From Datisca glomerata (lineage: Eukaryota > Streptophyta > Magnoliopsida > Cucurbitales > Datiscaceae), in contig QANY01002235.1 of NCBI GenBank assembly GCA_003255025.1, positions 1,022,260 through 1,086,259 of the forward strand: DNA of 64,000 bases. The letters are read 5' to 3'. This document shows, one piece after another, positions 23,989-35,263 of the stretch. How positions within the stretch are numbered: the stretch's first letter is position 1; every line of letters starts with the position of its first letter. The notes below the pieces were generated by a model. That model saw only the letters and a program-made list of their open reading frames with translations. It made no database searches and had not been told where the DNA came from. A program made the translations under genes and the position numbers.

Positions 23989-24539
23989 TGAAATGGTAAG
24001 CATACCTTGCTCGTAGTTTCCACTAAAAGAGTTAAGAAAAGAATCGAAGATCCAATAGGACAATAAGATCTGGCCTGGGGCCTGCTCCTTCTGCGCATTC
24101 AAGAAAGGCCCTAGTTCTTAATAAAGTGCCACCCCTTGTACCCCAACCAACTAGAAGGGTCAATGCCTGAAGAAACTTTCGAATGAGAGGAAATTTTCAA
24201 ATTGCAAAGGCAGGTTCAAGCCCTCACGCAATCCCTTAAGCATCAACATCAGACCCCTCTTGTTGGGAACCATGACTCAGAGGAGGACATAGAAGAGGAG
24301 GTGGAACAATGAGCCCATACCTCTGGGACAAGCACCGGACGAACGCGGGGTGCGCATCCTAACAACCCTGAGGATCTACGCACTGTGCTCAAGAAAAAAA
24401 GAGTGGTGCAAATCGAGGACAAAGATATGGCAGGCAGTGATAGAGGACTAGGAGCGGAGATCAAATAGCTTCGAGAGCAAATACACGATATGAGGCGTGT
24501 CCGAGCTAAGGAGGTCCCCTACACGGCTAAGGCCCAACT

Positions 24540-25105
24540 TCATCATAAAAACGTCCATAAACAGAAGAGATCATGTGTGCTGAGATGCCCCCCACAGTTC
24601 AAAATGACATCCATCTCACAATGAGATGACATTAGGGACCCTACTAAATACTTGGAGACATTCAAGACTTAGATGGAGCTTCAAGGTACCTTAGGGGCTA
24701 TCATGTGTAAAGCATTCTCGCTTAGACTTTCATCCTCAGTCGCACTTTGTATCGGCAGCTAAAACCAGGCTCTATCTCATCATTCGATGAGCACAACAAA
24801 ATATTCATCCACCAATTTCTAGGAGGTAGAGACCAAAGGAAGCCTGCCACTCATCTCCTCACCATCAGGCAGCAGAAGGCGAGAACCTATGTGACTATGT
24901 CATCAGGTTTAATGTGGAGGTCCTGAAAGTAGAGGGGTACAATGATCAGAGGCTATTATGATCCCTAGCAAAAAATAAACCCATAAGTTTCACCGAGCTT
25001 CTTACTCGCGCCCAAAAATATATGAGTGTGACTGAGCTTTTAAACTCACATAACAGAGGTCGAGCCAAGGACAAGCCAAAGGAAAATAAGAAAGAACAGA
25101 ACTAA
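24540..25105 (+). pseudogene. Ty3/gypsy-type gag, decayed
   Basis: Fragments in shifting frames read as a retrotransposon gag core: a PKFKMTS-like start (written PQFKMTS here), YLETFK, MELQG, then SLRLSSSVA, FDEHNKIFIHQFLGG and DYVIRFNVEVLKVEGYNDQ. Several stops interrupt it. Gag would form virus-like particles. There is no zinc knuckle or downstream pol, so mobilisation would have needed a partner element. Confidence 0.65.
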
Positions 25106-25604
25106 GCTTTGTGATCTACCCACTTAAAATGCCTACTTACTTTCAAAGGCAGGTGGTGACTAGAAGGATAATGACCCTCAAGTTGAATCTTACTGAAGTT
25201 ATAGGGGATAACCCTAGGCTTAACCTTGCATTGGTCATATCTAAGGACCCTCTATGCCCAGTCTGCTTAAGTGACCCATTTACTCATCATTCCCAAAGTC
25301 ATCGAGGGTGGCCCGAGACTCGTCTTTTGACTCCATTCAAGGCAATCCTAAGCTCATTTGCAAAATTCAACGAGGTGCCTGAGCTCATTCTCCAAAGACC
25401 ACATCAAGTATTTTTTGTCACCTATCTTTTCCAATTTGACCCACAAAAAATTAATCTGCATTAAACTGGGGGGAAACTAGTAGAATGACCACCAAAAAAA
25501 TAATATCTTTCATATGAACTTAAACACAAAAATAGTATGAGAAGAAAAAAATATGGGAACAGTCCACCAAATCATTATGAGAAAAACAACAATATCTGTT
25601 TAAC

Positions 25605-26760
25605 AGAGGTGACCACAAGCTCACCCTCACCAAAGGCACATTAAGTGACCCGAGGTTGAACCTCACCGAAGTCACCATGGTGAACCAAGCTCATCCTCGC
25701 TGAAGCCATCTGAGGAGACCCTAAGCGTAGTCTCAATTAAGCTACCTAAAGTGACCTTAGGATCATCCTCGTCAGTGACTCAAAGCTCAGCCTCATATAA
25801 GCCACCTTATATGATCTAAACTCATGCTCGCGGGTGACCATAAGCTCATTTTCGCTGATGATCTCAAGTGTAGCCTCACCTAAGCCACCTTAGGTGATAC
25901 GATGCCCATCCTCCCAGGTGGCCCCAGATCAGCCCCATCTAAGCCATATTAGGTGACTTGATGCCTATCTTCACTAGTGGCCCCAAGACTTATGCCCGTT
26001 GGTGACCTAAACGTAGCCTCACCTAAGCCACCTTAGGTGACCCAAGGATCATCCTCACCGGTGACCCTAAGCTCAACCTCACATAAGTCACCTTATGTGA
26101 TCCAATGCTCATGTTTTCCTATAACCACAAGGATCATGCTCGCGGGTGACCCTAGGCTCATATTCGCGATCCTAGCAGCATCTAAGCCATCTTAGGTGAC
26201 CCGAGGCTCATCCTCGCAGGTTGCCCCAGATCAACCTCACCTTAGCCATATTAGGTGACCTAAGGCCTATCTTCACTGGTGGCCCTAAATCAAGCTCATC
26301 TAAGCCATCTTAAGTGACACGAGACCTATCTTCACTAATGACCCAAGATTAATCTCACATAAGCCACCCTATGTGACCTGAGGCCTATCTTTTTTGGTGA
26401 CTCCAAGATGACCCTCACATAAGATACCTTATGTGACTTAAGGCCTATCCTTTTTGTGACCCCAAGATAACCCTTGACCCCAAGATAACCCTCGCACAAG
26501 CACCTTATGTGACCCGAGGCCTACCCTTGTCGGTGACCCCAAGATCACCCTCACTTAAGCCATATTAGGTGACCTGAGGCCCATCTTCATTGGTGTCCTA
26601 CATAAGCCACCTTAGGTGACCCAAAGCTCAACCTCACCAAAGTCTTTTAAGGTGACCCCAAAGTTACCCTCACCTAGGTCATTTAAGGTGACTCTAAACA
26701 TAATCTCGATGAAGTCATCAGAGCTAACCCCAAGCACAATTAAGTCATTCTAGAAGACCA
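25605..26760. repeat. Degenerate tandem array with CACCTAAG...CTTAGGTG inverted motifs
   Basis: Roughly 60-70-bp units carrying short inverted repeats such as CACCTAAGCCACCTTAGGTG and CATAAGCCACCTTATGTG, interleaved with GGTGACCCCAAG and CTCATCCTCGC. About 15 imperfect copies. It lies between gag and the 3' LTR and is not coding. Confidence 0.75.
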
Positions 26761-26965
26761 TGGGTACGCCCTCACCTAAGTAAGTCCAGGTGACCCCAAA
26801 CTCATTCTTATCTAAGTCACTTGAGGTTACTCGCAGGCCAACCTTGTCGAAGCCATCTGAGATAACACCAAGCTCAATTTCTCCTAAGTCATCAAAAGTG
26901 AATCCAACCTCACCACCTAAGTCGTTTGAAGATACTCCAGGTCCATTCCTCTTTAAAGCCACCAA

Positions 26966-27436
26966 ATCACTCAAAGTATGGACCTCAGTCGCACCCTACG
27001 TCAATTGGCGAAAATGGCACCCTAGCTAGCCTCGACTGCAAAACCTAAACCCTAAACCTTAAACCCTAAACAATAAGTATGGACATTGGCCAAACCCCAC
27101 GGCAATTGGAGGAAGTGGCACCTTAATGATTCACCTCTGCTGCAACCTAGCAGCCCTATTAACTTTGGGCTTTACGACACCTAGTCAAAGTGAACTCAAA
27201 ATATGGACCTCGGTAGAACCCCACAACAACTAGCGGAAGTTATACCCTTGTGGCTCGCCTTGGCTGCAACCTAACAGCCTTACTTACTTTGGGCTCTTTG
27301 ACACCCAATCAAAATGAACTCAAAGTATGGAACTTAATCGAACCCCATGACAATCAACAGAAGTCGCACCCCAGCAACTCACTTCGGGTGCACCTAGCAA
27401 CCCTATTTGCTTCGAGCTTTGACACCCTGTCGAAGT
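26966..27436. repeat. Four-copy ~120-bp tandem repeat
   Basis: Units beginning ACTCAAAGTATGGACCTC recur near 26966, 27070, 27190 and 27312, each with a GCACC...CTGCAACCTA block. A short telomere-like run (CCTAAACCCTAAAC, 27045-27071) falls inside one unit. Confidence 0.7.
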
Positions 27437-27711
27437 GAACTCAAAGCATGAAGCTCAGCTACAACCCAACAACAACCCTACTTACTTAGTGTTATTCAAC
27501 ACAAGTAAAAATGACTGTGTATTCAACTTTAAACTCAAACTTCAACTGTGTCTCACACCAAATAGGGGAACCTCTGAAAAAGCTTTTGCTAAAAAAGAGA
27601 ATGGAATAAACTTGTCAAATCTCATAATTAGCAAAAACAGATCAACATAAATTTGCTCATGACAACATCCAAAGACTTTAGCACACTTCATACTTGGAGG
27701 TTGGGGGCAAC

Positions 27712-28712
27712 TGTTATACCCATTTTCGGGCATCTACTAAAAGACATTGAAGGGCATGATAACGTGGCTAAGTCTTAAACAAGTGCTTACGTGTCAATGA
27801 AGGCAATCAACCCCGGAACCAGGCAGTGGGGATGCGAGCCCACCCAAGGCCTAGATCTTAGGGGCACTTCGGGGAACCTCAGAGAAACCCGAGACCAATG
27901 ACTCGGGGACGCCCGAGGCCTAGGTCTCGGGGAATATTGCCCGCTCGGGGGCAAACACTTCAGGTGAGTTACCCTCCCCGAGACTAAGCGTATAAGGACC
28001 CTTGAAGGTCACAGAAGGTGTTCAAGTAAATCAACTTGTGTTTTGACTAAATCTCAATAGAGAGAGGTTCCGGCTTAGAGGAGGACCTAAGGGCGGGAAA
28101 TCTCACACCTCAGTTCAAATAGGGCACCTGGGTCGAGGTAAAAGTTTATAGGATGTCATCGTATACATTTAATGCACCTAGACCAATCAAATAAGGGAGA
28201 ACGAGAAAATACATGAAACTCACTACTCAAGGAATCAGTCAACCTGCCTCTAGCAGGGTGTCATCATAAGCATTTAATATGGTTGGTCTAATAGAGACCA
28301 AAGAAATACATTGTGGGATACGAGGACATGATGTCATGACACCTGAGGTCATCGCTTGTTTCCTCATACCTCACCAAACCAATCAGAGAAGCTTGAAGCC
28401 AGGGGATTGTCCGAGGAGGCACCCCATTAGAGGAGAGGTCTGCTACTGTACGGAGACCAACCCAGCCTTAAGGCCAGCTTCCCACAATAAATACCACAGT
28501 AAATGCACTTTAAGAGATACGCAAGAACTTTCAACTAATTCTCTACTTACTCTCATATTCCCCTTACTGACTTAAACTTCGGAGGGATAAAAAGGAGACA
28601 ACCTCATTTTCTTGGTCTCCTGCTTTATCTTTCCCCAATTGCAGGTGTGGAGAGAGAAGTGGAGGAGAGACATTGTTGGCCTTATCTCACCCCTGAGATT
28701 TAGCCGTCAACA
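27712..28712 (+). repeat. 3' LTR
   Basis: Begins TGTTATACCC directly after the purine tract at 27695-27711 and ends GCCGTCAACA; 1001 bp, with canonical TG...CA ends. It resolves where the 5' LTR is truncated. Confidence 0.88.
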
Positions 28713-30833
28713 CTTACAATAATTATTTTCAAGTGAACATCAAAACATATTTGGGAAGATGAATGTTATTGATATTAAAATATGTTATTTGCAAATAAGC
28801 TGTAGTTCAAAGAAATTTAGACGCTTCTTGAAAAAAAAAATCAGTTTTAGACGCTGAACAAAAAAACATTAGGATCATATTTATCATTAAATTCGGCTCT
28901 TAACATTGAAAACGTGATTTGTTTGACTTATTAAGTTTTGCCCATTTGTTCACTTCAAAATAAATAGAAAATACAATTAATCCGTCTAAAGACGTAAGAA
29001 TTAACATATTTGTTCTATTAAATCAGATAATACAAGGGTTAAATTAGTAAAAAAAAAGTTGTTTTGGGTGTATGATTGCAAAATGGTTGAAGTATAAGTG
29101 GTACCAACTAAGTTGTAAATGTTTTTTAATAACATCGTCATTCTGGATCTAGATTATATTTTTCATCAAAATTACAAATTCAATTCAACTAGTGATATAC
29201 CCTTGCGATGCATTTCCTTATTGAAAGCACTTCTCATCTTTCAAAATCAACATATTAAATTTACATGCTATATAAATTAAAATTTAATTGACTTCATATT
29301 TACATTATTAACAATTCTACCTTCAATTCCAAGTTACTAAATCAAATTCTTTTCCCAGAATGTTGAGAAGTTTCAAACCTCATGAACTTTGTACCAAATT
29401 ATTTCCTTTTTAGTTTGTTAAGAACTTAAGAGTCTTTGTTCTTCGTTTTTTATGTTCGTAACAGACCTTTTAGGTTCTGTTAATATTTTCTTAATATTTT
29501 CTTTTGTTGACTTTTTAAAATTATTTTAGTAATATATTAAATTAAGTTAAATGATGAAAGTTACAGAGACGCAAGCCTAGCTGAGATGTTTTACTGCATC
29601 TACTGATTCCTCACCAACAACCTTACGTAAAAAAAACTTATGAGAGAGTTTACAATGGCAGACTACTTGTTAATCATTTGCTTAGTGAAGTAAAATTAAG
29701 ATTAATGACCTAATAGATAGCGTAGTTAGGCCATACTACTCCATAGTCTCTTACAGACACAATAATATTTCTAATATTTTCACCATCTCAGTTGGATTTT
29801 CAGAATCTCCAAATTTAAAATGAATCATTTCCATTACTAAATTATCATATTACTCCTTGAACACAAGGAAATATAACAAGAGAAACGAGAGATTTTTGTC
29901 TCTTTTTTCTCATTGATCTCCCAATAAGGAGAGAATGATAATGTAACAGAATTTTCCAAATTCGTAGTGAGAACTTTTCAAGGATAAGTCACAACTCCTC
30001 GAAATTGAAAAAAAAAATGTCGTTTATTCTTTATTAGGTCACGTTGAAGGAAGGTAAGTAACATCCGTAATATCTATGGTCAGATACACTTGTCCCCATC
30101 CAACTATCATCATCTCCCACTTTATACTCTAAAATTATAGAAGTAACAATAGGATCCCGAAACACAGAATACATTTTTGACAACAATGATCAACCTCATT
30201 TCAATCACTATAATGTAAATCATATTCCGAACGTCCATTACATCACTTAGCCCATTGAAAAGGACCATAATTGGATAATACTAAGGTGCAATAACATACC
30301 TGTAAATTTTGAAGTAAGAAATTTCATGAAGTCCATCTTTATTTGCATTAGATTTTGTATATCCTTCTAGGAAGGAGAGGGAATCTCCTACATTAATGCA
30401 GATGTGCAGAGGGTTGATTCAGATGTAGAGTGTGCCAGGGGTTTATAGGATTAAATGAAGAAAAAGAAAAATGTTCGAAGAATCATCAGGTGTTCAAGGA
30501 TGAGATGACATCTAAAAATCAGGAAAAAGAGTAAACATTTGAAGGACAAAGGTATCACAAACTATCAACGATGATCTCCATTATGAGCCATGTTGGCCAG
30601 AGCCCTGCAAACCACCACCAAAATTGTCGATTATTAAACATGTTCAATCATTTGCAACCATCAAGAATTGAGAATGGTAATCCAAAAAGAGCGATATCAC
30701 ACTAGCCATCTATGAGTCAATAAAAGCAAACACTTGTTAATAAGTGGTAGTCCAATTCTTCACAATCGAGATTTAAAATTTGATGAGAAGAAGAAAATCG
30801 TTACTGCTTGAACAGAAGATGGATTCTAACACC
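28713..30833. other. Intergenic or 3'-flanking region
   Basis: AT-rich, with no ORF of note. On the minus strand it holds splice-site-like sequences (acceptor TTTGCAG near 30601, donor ACAG/GTATGT near 30294) that could belong to an untranslated extension of the gene upstream (34.6-35.3 kb). I cannot confirm this. Confidence 0.4.
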
Positions 30834-30870
30834 TCATCCCAGAACACCATTCTTAGTTGCAGGAGCAGGA
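30834..30870 (-). CDS. Possible second exon of the At5g19025-like gene
   Basis: If the donor GTGAGT at 34625-34620 is used, an acceptor TGCTTTACAG ending at 30871 would join in frame and add NPAPATKNGVLG and a TGA stop (30836-30834). That replaces the last Lys of the unspliced form and creates a 3.76-kb intron that would contain the LINE remnant. The splice signals are good and the frame is clean, but the exon is short and I have no homologue to compare. Treat it as a hypothesis. Confidence 0.35.
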
Positions 30871-31768
30871 CTGTAAAGCAATAATTTATTTTTAGTAGTT
30901 CTAATCAAGCAAAGATACAACCGTGCAGTCGATCTCAACATGCATTATGTTTGCTACACGCCTATGCAAAACATTTATTAAAGAAAGCCACTCTGTTACT
31001 CTTCTCTCATTTGCTATAACAGTTCCTTCTTTCATGTCCTAGTACATATCTTTGACTCCACGAGGGAAAACACATTCATCTACCACGCAGAAAGTGCACA
31101 CCAACGACAGCATATGAGTTTTCCTAGAATGTTACAAGTGCAGTAGAAATGGTTGCTCGATGAAGAAGAATTCTAGAAGTTGTTATGCCCTTACGCAGCT
31201 ACGATTATTATTTTTATCAGTACTCAACTATAACAACACAATATTGACCTTCACGTAAAAGTAACAATCTTAGCTTCATAAAACTTAAAAGAAGAGCACT
31301 GATAAAAAGAAATAACTTAAAAAAGAGTTGTGAAAGTTATTCTAAACTATCTCATGCCTTCTTTGTTAATTTCCAATAATTGAAGAATAAACCAAATTAG
31401 GGTAGATAAGAATAATGTATAAGAACGTGTTGCTTGCTAACATATGATAACGTTGGCGCAAATATTTACTTAGATAAGGCCTTCGAAACACTAGGTGTAA
31501 TGGAAAACTACAAAGCTAATGCTCGTCAAATAAGCACGCACTTTATAAATTCTGCCAAAAATAAATACCAAAACACCCTAGACTAGTCCACTGCTAGGAA
31601 CCCCAGAAAAGCCTCAATGTAGCAAATAAATTTTCTTCCAAAGTTAAAAATCACAAATTCCTCACGAGAAATGAAATATTTGAGAGTTCTCGATTTTGAC
31701 ATTGGACCAGCTATCATTTACGACTTCAATAAAAAATTTTAAAAATCTCATCTTATGTAGATCAACAC

Positions 31769-33250
31769 ATTTTTTATAGGAAACAGAAATATATATTAAT
31801 AATTAAAAAAAAAGAGTACAAGAGCAGGATTTGGAGGATGAGTAATCCACCAAAAACTGAAAACTAAACAGAACAAGAACAAAACAGACACTGAAATCCA
31901 AAATTACACACAACTACATCCATAAAAAATTCCAATTATCAAAAAAGGAAGACCAAGGGGTATCTTTAAAAAGTTTCGACTTTGACGACCAAGAAGAAGC
32001 CAAAATTATAATTTTCTTCAATAAAATAGATTCATCAGCAACCGCGTCTTCAAAAATTCTTCCATTTCTCTCAAGCCAAAGGACCCAAAATACTGCAAAG
32101 ACCGCGTGCTACCACAAAACATTTTTCTTTTTATTTCTAGCACCGAAATTAAATCTAATCAACATCTCCACTGAACAAGGCTACACCCAACTTAGATCAA
32201 ACAACAACAACAACCAATTTCCATAATGAAGAAAGCAAAAGGACAATGCAGAAAATGATGGTTAGAACTCTCAAAGTTGCTTTTGCGCAAAACGCACCAA
32301 GAAGGAGATAAGCACATATAAGGTCTTCTCTTTTGAAGAGTATCAGCAGTACTTACCTTTCCCAATACTAACAGCCATAAAAAAAACTTTCTTTGGAAGG
32401 AGAACGAGAAAACCCCTGATTTGCCAACTGCCCACGCCCTTTTGTCCATCACTTCAGAATTAAAAGAACAAGAGTTGAGCAAGGACAACAAATTAAGATA
32501 CTGCCCTATTTCTGAATCTTAAGGTTTCTTCTAAAGGATAAATTCCAAGAGAGTGGAGAATAAGAAAGAATCAAGTCTCCAACTTTATTATTATGGTTCA
32601 AAGAGACTAAAAGAGGCGTGGAAAAGAAGCAGAAAAAGCCTTATCACCCAACCATCTATCTTCCCAGAATTTAATTTTCTTACCATCACCTAAGTTCAGA
32701 GAAACCCCATTGAGAAAAGACTCAAGTCCTCTAGAAATAAACTTCCAAAGTTTTTTAAAAGAACCCTGTACCACCTTATTAGAGTATTATCCGTTGGAAT
32801 GAGTGCCATAAATGCTTTTGATAACAGAAACCCACAAAGAATCATTTTTCAAAGGAAAACTCCAAAGCCACTTCCCTAAAAGTGCTTTATTCCTAGACAA
32901 AAGATTCCCTATGCCCAACCCACCTAGATCCTTGCTTTTAGTAACCTCTTCTCATCTAACTAAGTGATCTTTTCTCCCTTCCTCAACGCTCTTCCAAACA
33001 AAATCTCTCATCAATCTTTCTAAGATGCTAGCTACTTTCGGTGGTAATCGAAAAATAGACATGTAATAAATAGGGATACTTCTCAAAACAGTTTGTATCA
33101 AAACTAACCTTCAACTTTGAAAATTTTGTGAAAAAGATAAAAGCACCAAATCAACCTTGGACAATATCTTCTAGGAGGAAAAAAACAATTCTTCCAGGAA
33201 GAGCAGACATATGCATGTTTCATACTTAAGCTTCAAATTTGCCTTCTCTG
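31769..33250 (-). mobile_element. LINE (L1-type) 3' remnant
   Basis: Read on the minus strand, the 3' portion of a plant LINE reverse transcriptase is visible in broken frames: RLVLIQTVLRSIPIYYMSIF near 33100, GGLGIGNL...NKALLGKWLW near 32900, then KKIKFWEDRWLGDKAF near 32670. It ends with a zf-RVT region (FFLWLLVLGKVSTADTLQ, then LSPSWCVL and HHFLHCPFA) in the open frame 32491-32192. The 3' end is a short A-run (31775-31770 on the minus strand) after a TATTAATATATATTTC tail typical of plant LINEs. The 5' part is missing, as is usual for 5'-truncated insertions. Confidence 0.8.
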
Positions 33251-34621
33251 AAAAATCCAGGCAGCAACCCAGAACATAGGTAAACAAATTCTAAAGCAAT
33301 TAAATAATTACAGAAAACAGTTGTCTGTGAGGCAAGTATAGTATATAGATTTTACTAACTCTTCGAATATGGCCCTCATTGATGGAAAATTTTGGTTGAT
33401 AACTAGGATCGATATCCACTATCCATTCTCACATTCAAAATATATAGGTCATTGGAATGAAAAGAGGAAGCCAGGGGGAGGGAGACCAACAAGAGTACGG
33501 TACAACCTTTTCAAGTGACCAGAACCATGGCAATCCACAGAATATATCCAAATAAAGCGATTGTAACAAAAGTCCTAGTAATCACAATGACTATTTTGTC
33601 CTACCATCACCAAAAAGTAAATAAAATACAGAGATATTACTCTTCCCTCGATTCAGATTTAACACCTTTGGTACCACTACATTAAAAAGCAATTTCAATG
33701 ACTCACTCAACTTAAGGATATAAAAGAGTTGACTGTGCAAATTTGAATTGAAGTCAAATAAAAAACAAGTACACTAGTGCATCTAGGACACCGCTGTTAA
33801 TGTCATGCATCTACCACAATTTTCTAGCTTTGCAGCCTATAAACAAAATCAAAATTATTGTAAAAATATATATATATTGTTAACTATAAATCTATAATAC
33901 TCTTTGGGTGGGGCAAGCAATAAAATGACCAAACCAAACCAAATGGCATATATGAAACTATCAATTAGGAAAAAGAAAAGGCAGAATTTCAACCAAAATA
34001 TTGAGATTTGGATTCCTCTGTATGACCCAGAAATGAGATTATACATGCCCGTGGTGCTAAATCCAAGTACATTTGAATCCAAAATTAGAAGTTGGCAATA
34101 TGAATAGCCTCATCAACCATAAAACATAACAGCTCGACAGTCACCATCTAGCAACGTCATTAATTTATTTCTTGATCAATAACTTCTCCATCCCCATTAT
34201 TTAAATTTCCCCCCCACCAGCAACTTTTATAGAGACAGGCTACTTTTGATTACGCGCTTCATCTTAAAGCTTTCAGATAAGCATAAATGAAAAGATTCAA
34301 CAAACAGTAATCATTCAGGATAGTACAAACCTAGCATCTAGTTGACAAAATTCATTTCCATCACCAAACTATTCGAGCAAAACCAGAAAACGAAGCACAA
34401 AGTGAATTTTGAAATAATATAAAGGAAATTATAAACCCGGAAAAGATCAGGAACAAAAATTGAGAGGGAAAATCACATTTGTAACGATTTATATAAACCC
34501 AGTTCCTAAGATCGAAGACCTTCGCATGACATTAACCACAGATAAGGCATTCAAGGATCACATAAACCAAACAAAACCAACTCAATAAAACTAGAGGCAC
34601 GGAATTCAATCAGAAAGAAAC
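33251..34621. other. Gene-flanking or intronic region
   Basis: Downstream of the At5g19025-like stop codon, or intronic if the long splice is used. AT-rich with a short TA tract at about 33868-33878. Nothing else is recognisable. Confidence 0.45.
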
Positions 34622-35263
34622 TCACTTCTTATGCCGCCGCCCGCGCTTAGTCCCCCAGCCCTCAAGCTTCGCGACTGGGCACCCACAACGTGCCCGGAAC
34701 AGCAAAACAGCACGCCCATTGGGCGGAGCCATCTTCCTTAGCTCCGACCGTAGGCGTTCATAATCCGGATTTGCTTCACTCCCACCCTTCCACGGCAACT
34801 TATCGATCTCTTTCGACCCAGACTTGAGGCACTCCTCTGTTTGCAATTGTAAATCAAACTCCATAGCCTTCTTCAACCCCTTACATCCATGCTTCTCACA
34901 TTTCCTCGATCGAGAACCGCAACAAACCTCAACGAAACCAATAGTCACCCCAAAGAAAACGAAAAACCCTAGCACGTACGGAAATGGGATTTGATGAAGA
35001 TGAAAGTGAAAGGAGGAATGCGAGAGAAGGATAGAGAGGGAATTAAAAATGTAAGAGAAGTAGGAAGTGACAAGGAAGGTACCGGAGAAGAGGACGAGAA
35101 TGAGGATGAGAAGGTCAAGGGTGGCTGAAGGGGAATGCCGGCAAGGAAGGGAGTGATTAGGGTTAGGGTTTGGTGAAGATTTGGGTTTGGAGGTTGAAGA
35201 AGATGATGAATTGGGGATTGAAAGAGAGGGCATGATGGTGGTGGGTATAAAAAGATTGCGCAT
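34622..35263 (-). CDS. L34e-superfamily membrane protein, At5g19025-like
   Basis: 213-aa ORF. A Ser/Pro/Asn-rich N-terminus is followed by two hydrophobic segments (about residues 48-80, and 92-114 with PYVLGFFVFFGVTIGF), a Cys-rich patch (CCGSRSRKCEKHGCKGL), a conserved acidic/aromatic domain (ANPDYERLRSELRKMAPPNGR) and a basic tail (GWGTKRGRRHKK). Arabidopsis At5g19025 and relatives are annotated as ribosomal protein L34e superfamily, but the membrane segments make a ribosomal role doubtful; function is unknown to me. A second Met at residue 11 (35233) is a possible alternative start. The codons before the stop contain a perfect donor site (AA/GTGAGT at 34626/34625), so the C-terminus may instead continue in an exon at 30834-30870. 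The same-strand partner of the Arabidopsis pair, the PPR gene, is at 4-6 kb. Confidence 0.82.
   Translation of the reverse strand: MRNLFIPTTIMPSLSIPNSSSSSTSKPKSSPNPNPNHSLPCRHSPSATLDLLILILVLFSGTFLVTSYFSYIFNSLSILLSHSSFHFHLHQIPFPYVLGFFVFFGVTIGFVEVCCGSRSRKCEKHGCKGLKKAMEFDLQLQTEECLKSGSKEIDKLPWKGGSEANPDYERLRSELRKMAPPNGRAVLLFRARCGCPVAKLEGWGTKRGRRHKK

Larger units (their letters stand above)
23084..28712 (+). mobile_element. Non-autonomous gag-only LTR retrotransposon (TR-GAG type)
   Basis: Two direct long repeats (23084-23968 and 27712-28712) flank a 3.7-kb interior. A primer-site-like sequence follows the 5' LTR, a decayed gag lies at 24.5-25.1 kb, long tandem arrays fill 25.6-27.4 kb, and a purine tract (GGAGGTTGGGGGCAAC) precedes the 3' LTR. 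No protease, RT or integrase homology was seen in any frame. The gag resembles Ty3/gypsy. The 5' LTR lacks about the first 120 bp, so no target duplication can be checked. The LTRs differ at many sites, so the insertion is old. Confidence 0.82.

Noticed and set aside
27042..27071. CCCTAAA-type run as an interstitial telomere
   Set aside because: Only about four imperfect units inside a tandem repeat of the LTR element; too short to indicate a telomere event.
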